Positions 30,143 through 39,518 of a stretch of DNA of 64,000 bases are shown piece by piece. Numbering within the stretch: the stretch's first letter is position 1; each line of letters begins with the position of its first letter. The notes beneath the pieces were generated by a model. The model was not told the origin of the DNA. It worked only from the letters and a program-made list of their open reading frames with translations, and did no database searches. Origin of the DNA: Verrucomicrobiota bacterium (lineage in GTDB: Bacteria; Verrucomicrobiota; Verrucomicrobiia; Chthoniobacterales; UBA10450); contig QHNH01000009.1 in the NCBI GenBank assembly GCA_003218375.1, positions 186,001 through 250,000 on the forward strand. Direction: 5' to 3'. The position numbers were made by a program, and so were the translations under genes.

Positions 30143-32641
30143 ATGCGACGGGACGCGTGCCACCAAACAAAAAGATTTTGCACCCTGTCGCCGGCGCTTC
30201 CGGGCCTGTTTGCACTCATTATCTGGATGGCCAAACCGGGGTTCGCCGAGATCGCAGATTGGGACGCCGCCGTGCGGCCGCTCGATGAAGGGGTGCCGCA
30301 GGTGGCGGTGATGCGGCTGCGCAATATTCTCAAGCGCGACCTGGCCGAGCCCGACAAGAAAACGGCCACGGCGAAACTAGGAGAAGCGCTGCTCGCGGCC
30401 GGCGAGGCCGAGGAAGCGCTGAAGGTGCTGGGAGATCCGGCGTTGCAAGATCTGCCGGCGACCTCTCTCTGGCGCGCGCAAGCGCTGGCCGCCCTGCAAC
30501 GCTGGCCGGAAGCGCTTCCCCTTTACCGGAAAGTCACCGCGCAGAATCCTTCGCCGTTCCGGACCACCGCGCTGCTCGGCCAGGCGGAAGCGCTTCGGGC
30601 TTTGCAACGCTACGACGAAGCACTCCAGATGTTCGCATCGCTTCTGGGCGATCCGCTGTGGAACGATCGCGCACAATTACGGTCGATTGAGTTGTTGCTC
30701 GAGAAACGAGACAGCGCTGGCGCGCGTCGCATTCTCGACAAGGCGCGCCCCACGGCGCTCGGCGATAAAAAGGAAAAGCGTTATCTGCAGGGGCGGCTCG
30801 AGGCGCAGCTCAATCATCACGAGCGCGCGATCGAGCTTTACCAGACCATCCTGAGGCGCCAGGAGGGAGCGAGCCGCGCGGTGCTGATTGCGACGCTTTG
30901 TGCGATGGCGGAATCGCATCTGCAATTGCAAACGCCGGAAACCGGCGACGATTCGCTGGAAGATTTTATCGAACATCACCCGACCGATCCGGAGTTGCCG
31001 GCCGTCTTCGAAAAACTCGACCAGCTTTATCAGGCGGAGCGGCAGGCTTCGAGCCAGGAACTTAGCCGATGGGCGAACGATTCGGCGCAGCCCCGACGCG
31101 CGCTGGCGGAATGGTACCTGGCCCGGGCCGAATTTCGTGCGGGGCGTCGGGAGGCGGCGGCGCGTGCTTATGCGAAATTGCGAGAGGACCGGACCCAGCT
31201 TCCCGCCCTCGCGGCAGGACTCTTTGAGTTTGCGCAGTTGGAAATGGAGGCGCGCCGTTTCGAGGAAGCGATCGCGATTTTGAATGAGGCCGCGGCGCTG
31301 CGGCCGACATCCCTTTGGCGGGAACGAATCGCGCTCCTCACGGCGCGCGCGCATTACCAGGCGCGACAGTTCGACAAGGCGGCTCCCCTTTTTGAACAAA
31401 TCGCAAACAACTCACCCCGCCTCCGCCGCGATTCGCTGTTTAACGCTTCGCTCGCCTGGCTCCAGCAGAACGACCGGGACCGGTTCCTGGCCGACACGAA
31501 AGAGTTGGCGAGCAGCGGCGCAGCTGATGACACGCGCGGCGATCTTTTGCTCGAGGAAGGGCTAACCCAGGCGGCGCAGGGCAACAACAAGGCCGCCGAA
31601 ACCCTCGAAAGCTTCGTTCGACAATTCCCGCGCCACCAGCGCGCCGCTGAGGCGTGGGTCGCTCTCGCCGAACTGGCCTTTCACGCGGCGCCGTCACGTC
31701 TCGATGACGCCCGAAAAAATCTCGAGAAAGCCCGAGCGAGCGAGCCAAAGCCTGCCGCCAGCGAGCGAGCCGATTATCTCACGATCTGGATGGAGGACGC
31801 CGCGCCGGATTCCGATCCGGCCAAAGTCATCGCAGCTGCCGCCGAATTTCTTCGGAAATACCCGGGCTCGTCGTTCGTTCCCGATGTCCGGATGAAACTC
31901 GCGGAGACCTATTACCGCCGCCAGGATTTCGCGAACGCTCAGACCTATTTTCAAATCCTGGCGCAGGAAAATCCGCGGGGGCCGTTCGCGGAGCGGGCTC
32001 TGTTTTTCGCGGCGAAATCGGCGACCCAAAGCATGGCGACGCAGTCGCTCGATCGCGCCCTGGTGTTGCTCGACGAAGTGGTGAAGAAAAATGGTGAATT
32101 GAAATGGGCGGCCCGGAACGAGCAGGCCGCGATCGAGCGCAAGCTGAGCAAGAATCAGGACGCGGCCACGCTTTACGACGAAGTCCTGCAGGGGAACGCG
32201 AAGCCGGAGGAAAAACGCGAGGCGCTTTGCGGCAAGGGCGATATTTTTTATGAGCTTGGCGAGACCAAGCGGGAGAACTACCAGCGCGCGATCGAGATTT
32301 ACGACCAGCTCGCCGCGCAAAAGGATTCGCCCGTCCATTGGCGCAACCAGGCTTTGTTCAAGAAGGGGATCTGCCTCGAGAAACTCGGAGATCGCGAAAA
32401 TGCGCTCGCCACTTTCTATAAGATTATCGAGGAAGAAAATCGGCCCGACCGGCCGCAGCGGGAATTCTTCTGGTATTACAAGGCGGGATTCAACGCCGCC
32501 CGTTTGCTCGAGGACGATTCGAAATGGCAACCGGCCGCCGTGGTTTACCAAAAGCTCGCTTCGGCTGGCGGGGCGCGCAGCGACGAAGCGAAATCGAGAT
32601 TGAGCCGCCTCCGCCTGGAGCACTTTCTCTGGGAGCAATGA
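30143..32641 (+). CDS. Large exported TPR protein
   Basis: An 832-residue protein. An N-terminal hydrophobic segment (LFALIIWMAKPGFA) serves as a signal peptide or anchor. The rest is made of tetratricopeptide-like repeats (ALLAAGEAEEALKVLGDPAL, EALRALQRYDEALQMFASLL, KLAETYYRRQDFANAQTYFQIL, KGICLEKLGDRENALATFYKII), as in BamD/YbgF-like periplasmic scaffold proteins. It may organise envelope complexes. The start is ATG 30143; the open frame extends further upstream but overlaps the opposite-strand zincin gene and is not expected to be coding. It ends next to a word-hairpin element. Confidence 0.82.
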   Translation: MRRDACHQTKRFCTLSPALPGLFALIIWMAKPGFAEIADWDAAVRPLDEGVPQVAVMRLRNILKRDLAEPDKKTATAKLGEALLAAGEAEEALKVLGDPALQDLPATSLWRAQALAALQRWPEALPLYRKVTAQNPSPFRTTALLGQAEALRALQRYDEALQMFASLLGDPLWNDRAQLRSIELLLEKRDSAGARRILDKARPTALGDKKEKRYLQGRLEAQLNHHERAIELYQTILRRQEGASRAVLIATLCAMAESHLQLQTPETGDDSLEDFIEHHPTDPELPAVFEKLDQLYQAERQASSQELSRWANDSAQPRRALAEWYLARAEFRAGRREAAARAYAKLREDRTQLPALAAGLFEFAQLEMEARRFEEAIAILNEAAALRPTSLWRERIALLTARAHYQARQFDKAAPLFEQIANNSPRLRRDSLFNASLAWLQQNDRDRFLADTKELASSGAADDTRGDLLLEEGLTQAAQGNNKAAETLESFVRQFPRHQRAAEAWVALAELAFHAAPSRLDDARKNLEKARASEPKPAASERADYLTIWMEDAAPDSDPAKVIAAAAEFLRKYPGSSFVPDVRMKLAETYYRRQDFANAQTYFQILAQENPRGPFAERALFFAAKSATQSMATQSLDRALVLLDEVVKKNGELKWAARNEQAAIERKLSKNQDAATLYDEVLQGNAKPEEKREALCGKGDIFYELGETKRENYQRAIEIYDQLAAQKDSPVHWRNQALFKKGICLEKLGDRENALATFYKIIEEENRPDRPQREFFWYYKAGFNAARLLEDDSKWQPAAVVYQKLASAGGARSDEAKSRLSRLRLEHFLWEQ

Positions 32642-32646
32642 TGAAT

Positions 32647-32777
32647 AAATGACGAATGACGAATGACGAATGAAGAATGAATGCCGCATGATGAAACCCG
32701 AAAAGCCGGCTTGGTGTTTTCCTTCGACATTCGTGCTTCGTCATTGTTTCGACATTCGACATTCGTGCTTCGTCATT
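32647..32777. repeat. Word-hairpin element, GAATGACGAATG type
   Basis: The left half repeats GACGAATGAC three times and GAATG further on. The right half carries the complement words CATTCGTGCTTCGTCATT twice, ending 3 nt before the next ATG. It shares its words with 2195-2298. It lies between the TPR gene and the histidine kinase gene, and its end includes the kinase upstream region. Confidence 0.78.
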
Positions 32778-32779
32778 CA

Positions 32780-33979
32780 ATGAAGTCCGGTTTTCTCGAC
32801 AAGCTGATCGAACGCCTCGGGCGGATCGGGCCGGAAGACGTGCAGAATTACCTGCTCCAGCTCGCGCAGGAGAAAGGGCTTATCGAGACCGTCTTCAACG
32901 CGATCCAGGAAGGGATCATCGTCACGGACGCGAACGGGCGGATCACTTATGTGAACGAAGCGGCCTGCGAGCTGTTCGGTCTCGAAGCCGATACCTCGAT
33001 CGGGAAACGGCTCGATGAACGGGTGCGCGGGCTCGATTGGAAATCGCTCTCCCAATCACAGGGCGCCGTCAGCCGCGACATGGAGATTTTTTATCCGGCG
33101 AATCGGTTCCTGAATTTCTACATTGTGCCCTTGTTGATCGAGCGGCGCGAATCTGTCGCCGAGATCGACGATCCTGGCCACACAGCTGAGCCGGTCGGTC
33201 ACGCGATCATTCTGCGCGACATCACCGAGAGCCGGCGCTCAACGGAAAAGACGATCGAATCGGAACGGTTCAACGCGCTCACCTTGCTCGCTGCCGGCGT
33301 CGCGCACGAGATCGGGAACCCGCTGAATTCGCTTCACATCCACTTGCAGTTGATGGAACGCAAAGTGCGCAAGCTCGACGGCAAAGTGAAAGAAGAGCTG
33401 CAGGAAGCGATCGCGATTTCCCGCGCTGAGATCACACGGCTCGATTCGATCGTAACGCAATTCCTTCAGGCCATCCGTCCGTCAAAACCGGTCCTCCATC
33501 CGGAGAACGTCAACTCCATCGTGGAGGAAGCGCTGCGCTTTTTCGCGCCGGAAATTGCGGACCGCGACATCGTGGTGGAACCGGAATTGCGCCCCGACCT
33601 TCCTCTGATCGAGGTCGATCGCGACCAGATGAAGCAGGCGTTTTACAACGTCATCAAGAACAGCTTCGAAGCGATGAAGCGCCGCGGAATTCTCCGTATC
33701 CACACGGACATGGACGCCACCCACGTGAACGTCAGCTTCACCGACACCGGCGGCGGAATGTCCGCCGAAAGTCTGAGCCGCGTCTTCGAGCCTTACTTCA
33801 CCACCAAGAGTTCCGGTTCCGGCCTGGGCCTCCTGATCGTGCGCCGGATCGTCCGCGAACACGGCGGCGAAATGGCGATCGAAAGCAACGAAGGAAAAGG
33901 CCTGACATTGACGATCCGCCTGCCGTATCTCGACAAACGCGTTCGGATGTTGGAGGCAGGAAGTTCGAAACCCGATTAG
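32780..33979 (+). CDS. Cytoplasmic PAS-domain sensor histidine kinase (NtrB-like)
   Basis: A 399-residue protein with no transmembrane segment. An N-terminal PAS domain (about 40-150, AIQEGIIVTDANGRITYVNEAA) is followed by a HisKA domain with the phosphorylated His176 (GVAHEIGNPLNSLHIHLQLM), then an ATPase domain (N box QAFYNVIKNSFEAM, G1 DTGGGMS, G2 GSGLGLLIV). The organisation resembles NtrB-type kinases that signal nitrogen or intermediate metabolites. No response regulator is adjacent; an NtrC-type regulator lies about 25 kb away at 58295. The start is ATG 32780, just after the repeat element. Confidence 0.9.
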   Translation: MKSGFLDKLIERLGRIGPEDVQNYLLQLAQEKGLIETVFNAIQEGIIVTDANGRITYVNEAACELFGLEADTSIGKRLDERVRGLDWKSLSQSQGAVSRDMEIFYPANRFLNFYIVPLLIERRESVAEIDDPGHTAEPVGHAIILRDITESRRSTEKTIESERFNALTLLAAGVAHEIGNPLNSLHIHLQLMERKVRKLDGKVKEELQEAIAISRAEITRLDSIVTQFLQAIRPSKPVLHPENVNSIVEEALRFFAPEIADRDIVVEPELRPDLPLIEVDRDQMKQAFYNVIKNSFEAMKRRGILRIHTDMDATHVNVSFTDTGGGMSAESLSRVFEPYFTTKSSGSGLGLLIVRRIVREHGGEMAIESNEGKGLTLTIRLPYLDKRVRMLEAGSSKPD

Positions 33980-34017
33980 ACTTGTCTGTCGGAGGTCGGC
34001 TCCGTCAACGTCACGCG

Positions 34018-34443
34018 ATGCTTGCACTAATCTTCCTGATCGTGTTTCCGTTCGCGTTTTATAAGGCGTGGAAAAATGTGCAGATGGCCAAGGCGAGCAC
34101 CTCGTGGCCAACCACCACCGGGAGAATTACGGCGTCCGACACCGCGACGGTGATGTTTCGCCGGCAGCCGCGCATCGCTTATTCCTATTCAGTGAACGGT
34201 GCGTCGTTCACTTCGCAGAGGGTGTCGTTCGCCGGCGGATATAAACCCAAGGATGTCGATTCCATTCTTGCCAGCTATCCGGTCGGCGCCGAAGTGACAA
34301 TCGCGCACAATCCGCAAAACCCGGCTGAAGCCACCCTCGAAACGGGCGCGAACAAACAGGTCACCGCCCAGGTTCGTATCCTGGTGATTTGCTTCATCCT
34401 CGTCGTCGCGGTCAATGTCCTCAGCTTCATTATGAGAAGCTAG
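34018..34443 (+). CDS. DUF3592-like membrane protein
   Basis: A 141-residue protein with an N-terminal helix (MLALIFLIVFPFAFYKAW) and a C-terminal helix (ILVICFILVVAVNVLSFI). Between them lies an extracytoplasmic beta domain of about 90 residues (WPTTTGRITASDTATV, IAYSYSVNGASFTSQRVS, VTIAHNPQNPAEATLETG), the DUF3592 pattern. The ATG at 34018 is chosen because the helix follows at once. Function unknown. Confidence 0.75.
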   Translation: MLALIFLIVFPFAFYKAWKNVQMAKASTSWPTTTGRITASDTATVMFRRQPRIAYSYSVNGASFTSQRVSFAGGYKPKDVDSILASYPVGAEVTIAHNPQNPAEATLETGANKQVTAQVRILVICFILVVAVNVLSFIMRS

Positions 34444-34458
34444 TCCTGTTAATCCGGC

Positions 34459-35106
34459 CTAATTCTTCTTCGCGTACTTCGGGTCGCGCACCTGTTTCCG
34501 AATCGCGGCGAACAATTTCCGAATCCCGATTTGGCTGCCGGTATTTTTGATGAAGGCGGGGATCAGACCGCCGCTGTCGGTATAGACCATGTAGGTGGCG
34601 CGAGTAGTGTTCGGACCGGTCGGCTCCAGCAGCCAGCTGCCTTCGCATAATTTTACGCGAACCACTCCCGATTTTTCCGGGGGCCCCAGCGCATTCTCTG
34701 CTTCCCAACGGCTCAGAAAAACCTTTCCGGCCTCGGCCGGCTTAGAGCTGGAGCGGACCCGCACGGTGTAATCGCGGTCGCTCGTGAGCGGCGCCGAGAT
34801 CCGCTGGTACGCGACAACAGAATCGGCGTCCCGCTTTAAGACGCGGCATTCAGCCGTGTAAGGCATGAAGCTCGTGTAAGACTCGACGTCATCAAGAACC
34901 GCATGTGCCAGGTCGGTCGAAGCGGGAATTTCGCCGATGGCTTTCGATTCGTAAGAAGCCGTTCGCTGCCGCCGATAAAGCGCGACGCCATCCTTGTCCG
35001 AAATAAATTTCCACTCGCCCGGGCTCGCTTCGGGTTCCGCGCCTCGAGCGTTTGCGCAAAGCTCGAGAACGAGGAGCGCAGCAACAACCCTCCGCGGCCA
35101 ACTCAT
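34459..35106 (-). CDS. START/SRPBCC-fold secreted protein
   Basis: A 215-residue protein with signal peptide (RRVVAALLVLELCANARG). The mature part is a START-like lipid-binding domain (WKFISDKDGVALYRRQRTASY, VLDDVESYTSFMPYTAECRVL, ISAPLTSDRDYTVRVR, WLLEPTGPNTTRATYMVYTDSGGLIP), which binds hydrophobic ligands in a curved sheet. The start overlaps the stop of the cupin gene at 35103, so the two are co-transcribed, cupin first. Confidence 0.82.
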   Translation of the reverse strand: MSWPRRVVAALLVLELCANARGAEPEASPGEWKFISDKDGVALYRRQRTASYESKAIGEIPASTDLAHAVLDDVESYTSFMPYTAECRVLKRDADSVVAYQRISAPLTSDRDYTVRVRSSSKPAEAGKVFLSRWEAENALGPPEKSGVVRVKLCEGSWLLEPTGPNTTRATYMVYTDSGGLIPAFIKNTGSQIGIRKLFAAIRKQVRDPKYAKKN

Positions 35107-35498
35107 GTCGCCGCCGTCCCGGTCGGCACGATCCCGGCGCGTTCCACCATCAGAATCACGGTCCGCTCCGGCGCCCGCGGGCGATGCCTGACGCCTTTCG
35201 GAATCACGACTGCTTTCCCTGGTGTAAGATCGATGGAGCGATCCTCGAGATCGATCAAGAGCTGGCCGCTGACGACGTAGAAAAACTCATCTTCGTTCTC
35301 GTGTTGGTGCCAATGGTATTCGCCGTGGACCACGCCGAGGCGCACGACGGATTCGTCTACTTTGCAGAGCGTCTGGTTATACCAGCGATCGGTGCATGCA
35401 TCGACCAGGCTGCCGACATCAATCACTTCGAGCGGCCCATGGAGAATGTTGAGCCGCGTGTTGTAGGAAAACCCGGCCGGTGATGTGTCGCTCGCCAC
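35103..35498 (-). CDS. Cupin-domain protein
   Basis: A 131-residue small beta-barrel. Cupin motif 1 includes HWHQHENEDEFFYVVSG, with two His and a Glu as metal ligands, and motif 2 includes PGKAVVIPKGVRHRP. It may bind or oxidise a small carboxylate or regulate in a ligand-dependent way. The 4-nt overlap with the START protein suggests coupled translation. Confidence 0.88.
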   Translation of the reverse strand: MASDTSPAGFSYNTRLNILHGPLEVIDVGSLVDACTDRWYNQTLCKVDESVVRLGVVHGEYHWHQHENEDEFFYVVSGQLLIDLEDRSIDLTPGKAVVIPKGVRHRPRAPERTVILMVERAGIVPTGTAAT

Positions 35499-35538
35499 GC
35501 CGTAGCCTTGGCGAAGGCGGCGCGAGCCTCAACTTTTT

Positions 35539-36201
35539 TTAATCGCGTTTCCGGATCGTCCCCGCGCCGCTGATATGTTTCTCCACGGTCGGATTGCCGT
35601 TGTAGGTCACCTTGCCCGCGCCGGAGATCGCCACTTTCAATGTCTCGCTCGCCGAGATCTCCGCTTTACCCGCGCCGGAAATCGACAGCTCGGCGTTTTT
35701 CACCTGCAACGATTCCGCGTCGAGCCTGCTGGCGCCGGACATCGTCGCGATCAATTCGTTGACGGTACCGTCTACCGTCACCCGGGTTGCGCCGGTCCCC
35801 TCGAGGTAAAAGCCTTTGCCGGAAAGTTTGGTGCCTGTCAGGCGGACCGCTCCGGTAAGGCGTGCGCCGGTTAGCGCCGAGCTGGAAAGCTTCACCTTCA
35901 TTCCGTGAGTGGGATGGAGTTGGCCGTGCCATTCGAGCCGGAGCTTTTTCCCGCTCATGCTGGTCTCCACATGCCGGAGCAGGTTTTCATCGGTCCTGAT
36001 CGTGCACGACGCCGGGCCGGGGACCCACTCGATATCGAACGCGCCTTCAGCCTCCACGCTCGTGAACTCCTGCACGGGCCGATTTTCGGTAACAAGATTG
36101 CCGTTGCCTCGGATGCCGCTCAGATGGCAGCCGCCGAGGGAAAGGGCCGCGAAGGTCAGCAATTTCGCCGCGGCAAAGGGCCGGATTGTGATGGTGCTCA
36201 T
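35539..36201 (-). CDS. GIN-domain (DUF2807) lipoprotein
   Basis: A 220-residue lipoprotein. The lipobox LSLGGC ends the signal peptide. The mature part has the GIN-type parallel beta-solenoid of Gly/Asn/Ser-rich strands (ETSMSGKKLRLEWHG, LSSSALTGARLTGAVRLTG, MSGASRLDAESLQVKNAELSISGAGKAEIS, KVAISGAGKVTYNGNP). Such proteins adhere to the cell surface or polymers. Independent transcription on the minus strand. Confidence 0.88.
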   Translation of the reverse strand: MSTITIRPFAAAKLLTFAALSLGGCHLSGIRGNGNLVTENRPVQEFTSVEAEGAFDIEWVPGPASCTIRTDENLLRHVETSMSGKKLRLEWHGQLHPTHGMKVKLSSSALTGARLTGAVRLTGTKLSGKGFYLEGTGATRVTVDGTVNELIATMSGASRLDAESLQVKNAELSISGAGKAEISASETLKVAISGAGKVTYNGNPTVEKHISGAGTIRKRD

Positions 36202-36272
36202 AGGAATGGATCTCTTTGGTAGTGAGATGCAGCTCCCGGTCCCCTTGGATTCAGAAATCTTACCAACGGGGT

Positions 36273-36290
36273 CGGGGCCTTCCGGCCCCG
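36273..36290 (-). terminator. GC-rich hairpin after the NlpC-like gene
   Basis: CGGGGCC, TTCC, GGCCCCG is a perfect 7-bp stem located 23-40 nt downstream of the stop codon of the NlpC/P60-like gene (36313). There is no clear run of U, so it is a candidate terminator only. Confidence 0.4.
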
Positions 36291-36312
36291 CATTCCGACC
36301 TCCGACCTCTGA

Positions 36313-37197
36313 CTACAGCGCCGCCGGATGCCGGGCGACGTAACCGTTCGTATCCCGCCCGTAGGCGTACCAGCGAGGACCAACATCTCCTCCGCGTCCA
36401 AGATCCGTCGTATCCAGGCGCAGCCCGGCAATGACCGCGAACGTATGTCCCTGCCGCGAATAGATGGTCAGCCACCGGCCGCGCCCTCGTTCGCCGTAGC
36501 GCATCAGGTCGCTCGACGGCATCGGCGAATTCAGCAAGCCCGCGCCGTGCAGGGCAAAGGAAACCGTGCCCGAGCAATCATAGCCGCGAGCGTAAAACGT
36601 TCCGTGGCCGCCGCCCCAGACGTAGGGCTTGCGGCGAAGCGTGTTCGCGGCCCAGATCGCGTTCTTCACGCTCTGCGGCGCCCGCGACGGGGCGTAGGCG
36701 ACCCCGTTCCGCAAAACCGCGTGGCTGCCGGAAACCATCGGTCGCTCTCCGTGCTGCTCGACCTGGCCGCTTTCCTGTTCCTGCTCTTGATCCTGATCAT
36801 ACTCTTCCGCCCGCGGCGCGGCAGTCTTCGCTTTCGGTGATGCTGGATAGGCTACCCGAATCGGCTTCACGTCCGATTCTTCATCCACCTCGTAAAATTC
36901 TTCCGCTCCCCGGGGCGGCCTTGGCTTCAATCGTCGTGGCGCATAATAAGCGACCTTGATCGGCGCGACCGCTGTCGCCACCAGAATAGGCGGCGCATGG
37001 CGAACGATCGGCGCCGCCGCCGCATGAACGACCGACCGGGCGAGTACGAACGGCTGCAACGCTACTGAAAACGGCGTGGGTTTGCGGTATCGCACCGGCC
37101 GCGCTTCGAGCGTTGGTGCCAGGAGAAAAACGATCGCGATCGTGGAACAGACAAGAGCGGCCCTGCATCCTGCTGTTGGGCCGGGTAAAAAGCGCAT
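36313..37197 (-). CDS. NlpC/P60-like secreted cysteine peptidase
   Basis: A 294-residue protein with a hydrophobic N-terminal signal (VCSTIAIVFLLAPTLEA). A Pro/Ala/Gln/Glu-rich linker precedes a C-terminal NlpC/P60 domain (about 170-290). The nucleophile Cys lies in GYDCSGTVSFALHGAGLL and the catalytic His in GHTFAVIAGL, with GxxYVWGGGHG upstream as in cell-wall dipeptidases (gamma-D-glutamyl-diaminopimelate endopeptidases). The start is ATG 37197, with no other good candidate. Cell-wall remodelling is the likely role. Confidence 0.85.
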   Translation of the reverse strand: MRFLPGPTAGCRAALVCSTIAIVFLLAPTLEARPVRYRKPTPFSVALQPFVLARSVVHAAAAPIVRHAPPILVATAVAPIKVAYYAPRRLKPRPPRGAEEFYEVDEESDVKPIRVAYPASPKAKTAAPRAEEYDQDQEQEQESGQVEQHGERPMVSGSHAVLRNGVAYAPSRAPQSVKNAIWAANTLRRKPYVWGGGHGTFYARGYDCSGTVSFALHGAGLLNSPMPSSDLMRYGERGRGRWLTIYSRQGHTFAVIAGLRLDTTDLGRGGDVGPRWYAYGRDTNGYVARHPAAL

Positions 37198-37253
37198 GCT
37201 TCCGGAATAAGCTGCTGGCGCGCCAACCCGATTATTTTTTCGGTGCCAACACC

Positions 37254-38003
37254 CTAGCCCAGGCCCGGCGCCATTCCCAGGTATGTATCGTCTCGCAGTT
37301 GCTTCAGCATGAAGTCCGCGACATCGGCGCGCGAAATCATCACCGGCCAGAAGTAATTGCCGACCTCGGGCCCATGCCGGTATTGGCCGCGGGCCGGCCC
37401 GTTCGTCAGCACTCCCGGACGCACGATGACCCAATCCCGATCGCTCGCCCTGATGAGTTCTTCCTGCCGAAGTTTGTCCCACATGTAGAACTGCAGGATC
37501 AGAGGAAGAATGAAGAACGTGTGGGGCAATCCCAATCTTCCGATGCTGTTGCTGATGCCGAGCGCCGTCTCGCAGATTAAACGCGGGACCTCGCACGCCG
37601 TCATTGCCCGCAGAATATTGCGCATGCCGTCGGACTGAATCTTGTTCGGATAAAGGAATCGCTTGTGGCCCAGCGCGCTTAGCACCGCGTCCTGTCCTCG
37701 CATGGCCGATTCCACCGTCGCGTAATCGAGTACGTCGCCCTTCGCCACGCGCAGGTTCGCGTGCTCGATTTGCATCTTCGCCGGATCGCGGACGAACGCC
37801 GTAACCTGATGTCCCTGCGCGAGGGCTTGCTGCACAATCTCGCGCCCCGTCCCGCCGGTCGCGCCTATGACCAGCACGCGAAGCGGCCCGTTCGATGCCG
37901 GCCGCTCGTATTTCCGCTCTCGCCGAACCGGCGGCCGTCGCCAGAGCAACGCCGACAGAATCAGCGCATACGGAATCATCACCGCGAGAAAGATCCTGAA
38001 CAT
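37254..38003 (-). CDS. NmrA-like NAD(P)-binding protein with N-terminal membrane anchor
   Basis: A 249-residue protein. An N-terminal hydrophobic helix (MFRIFLAVMIPYALILSALLW) precedes a Rossmann domain with GATGGTGREIV (NAD(P) pyrophosphate loop) and the rest of an atypical SDR/NmrA fold (QDAVLSALGH, RPGVLTNGP, VADFMLKQL). The anchored NmrA architecture is uncommon. It could be a quinone or flavin reductase or a redox sensor. Independent gene. Confidence 0.82.
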   Translation of the reverse strand: MFRIFLAVMIPYALILSALLWRRPPVRRERKYERPASNGPLRVLVIGATGGTGREIVQQALAQGHQVTAFVRDPAKMQIEHANLRVAKGDVLDYATVESAMRGQDAVLSALGHKRFLYPNKIQSDGMRNILRAMTACEVPRLICETALGISNSIGRLGLPHTFFILPLILQFYMWDKLRQEELIRASDRDWVIVRPGVLTNGPARGQYRHGPEVGNYFWPVMISRADVADFMLKQLRDDTYLGMAPGLG

Positions 38004-38099
38004 GCCATCCGCATTCTTATCCAGCCTCCGCGACGTTTGGGAGATTTAACTTCCCTGCTAGATTTCCGACTTTCGCCTTCATCCTTCCGCCTTTCTTAA

Positions 38100-39446
38100 A
38101 TGTCCGACCCGCTGACCACCGATCTCCGGCTTCCGGCTTCCGCTACCTCCAACGTGCCGGAGGACATGACCGGCCGGCCTCGGCGCGTGGCGACTGGCGG
38201 CATCTCGCTCCGGAAAACTTTCTCCGCGTTCAAGCACCGGAATTTCCGGCTCTACTTTTCCGGCCAGCTCATTTCGTTCACCGGTACCTGGATGACGACT
38301 ACCGCGCAAGGCTGGCTCGTCTATCAGCTCACCGGCTCGAAAGCCCTTCTCGGCATTGTTGCCGCGGCCGCTTCCGCGCCGATGCTTTTCTTCGCTACCT
38401 GGGGCGGCTGGGTGGCCGATCGTTACTCGAAACGTTCCGTCATCGTCGTTACCCAGATTTGTTCGATGATCCTCTCGCTCGCCCTGGCCGCGCTCGTTTG
38501 GACGGAGGTCGTGCAGCCGTGGCACATCATCGTGCTCGCTGTGCTCGGCGGAATCACGATGGCGTTCGACATGCCGGCGCGCCAATCGTTCGTGATCGAG
38601 ATGACCAGCCGGGAAGATTTAATGAACGCCATCTCGCTCAACAGCTCCGCGTTCAACTGCGCCCGCATCATTGGCCCTTCCATCGCCGGCCTGCTCATGG
38701 CGCATCTCGGGATCGCCCTCTGCTTCCTTTTCGATGGCCTCAGCTTTATTCCCGTCATCGCCGGCCTTCTCCTGATGCGATTGCCAAGAAAAGTCGTGCG
38801 CATCGACAGCAACACCGGCCCGATCGGCCAGGCGCTCGAAGGATTCCGCTACGTTTGGACGCATCCGCGCGTCCTCACCATTCTCTCGCTCTTCACCGTC
38901 GTCGGAATTTTCGGCTGGTCTTATTCCGTCCTCATGCCCGCGTTCGCGCGTGATATCCTGCACCTCGGCGCGAACGGCTACGGCCTGCTCATGGCCGGCA
39001 GCGGCGTCGGCGCGCTCGTGGCCGCGCTCACCGTCGCCAGCGCCGGTCACATGTTGCCCACCCGCACAATGGCCCTCGGCGGCGTCTGGATTTTCTCCAC
39101 GACGCTCGTCCTCTTCGCCTTCAACAAGAACCTCTATCTCGGCGTGCTCCTTCTCGCGATCGTCGGCTTCGGCGTCGTCCTCTATTTTTCCACCTCGAAC
39201 ACCGTCCTCCAATCCATCGTCCCCGACCAAATGCGCGGCCGCGTCATGGGCATCTGGGCCCTGATCTTCGGCGGCATGATCCCTCTCGGCAGCCTCGAAG
39301 CCGGCCTCATGGCCGATTTCCTCGGCACCCCCGCCACCATGGCCATCGGCGCGTTGATCTGCGCTTTGGCGGCGCTCGTCACTCTAAACGTTATCCGCCG
39401 CCGCGAAGCGCAGCTGGGTACGACTGCGCCGCGCGTCGGAGCATAG
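38100..39446 (+). CDS. MFS transporter (EntS/TIGR00900-like)
   Basis: A 448-residue protein with about eleven to twelve hydrophobic helices. The N-terminal motif (FSGQLISFTGTWMTTTAQGWLVYQLTGS) and the loop 2-3 sequence (WVADRYSKR) match the MFS export group that includes enterobactin and macrolide exporters. The substrate is unknown, a siderophore or drug being the usual candidate. ATG 38100 is chosen because the N-terminal about 40 residues are plain hydrophilic leader. Divergent from the NmrA gene. Confidence 0.9.
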   Translation: MSDPLTTDLRLPASATSNVPEDMTGRPRRVATGGISLRKTFSAFKHRNFRLYFSGQLISFTGTWMTTTAQGWLVYQLTGSKALLGIVAAAASAPMLFFATWGGWVADRYSKRSVIVVTQICSMILSLALAALVWTEVVQPWHIIVLAVLGGITMAFDMPARQSFVIEMTSREDLMNAISLNSSAFNCARIIGPSIAGLLMAHLGIALCFLFDGLSFIPVIAGLLLMRLPRKVVRIDSNTGPIGQALEGFRYVWTHPRVLTILSLFTVVGIFGWSYSVLMPAFARDILHLGANGYGLLMAGSGVGALVAALTVASAGHMLPTRTMALGGVWIFSTTLVLFAFNKNLYLGVLLLAIVGFGVVLYFSTSNTVLQSIVPDQMRGRVMGIWALIFGGMIPLGSLEAGLMADFLGTPATMAIGALICALAALVTLNVIRRREAQLGTTAPRVGA

Positions 39447-39518
39447 GCGTCATCGCCCACGTTCTGTCCCAGGTCAGCGAGCTTGCCAAAACGCCTTCGA
39501 AAGGGCGACATCCATTGC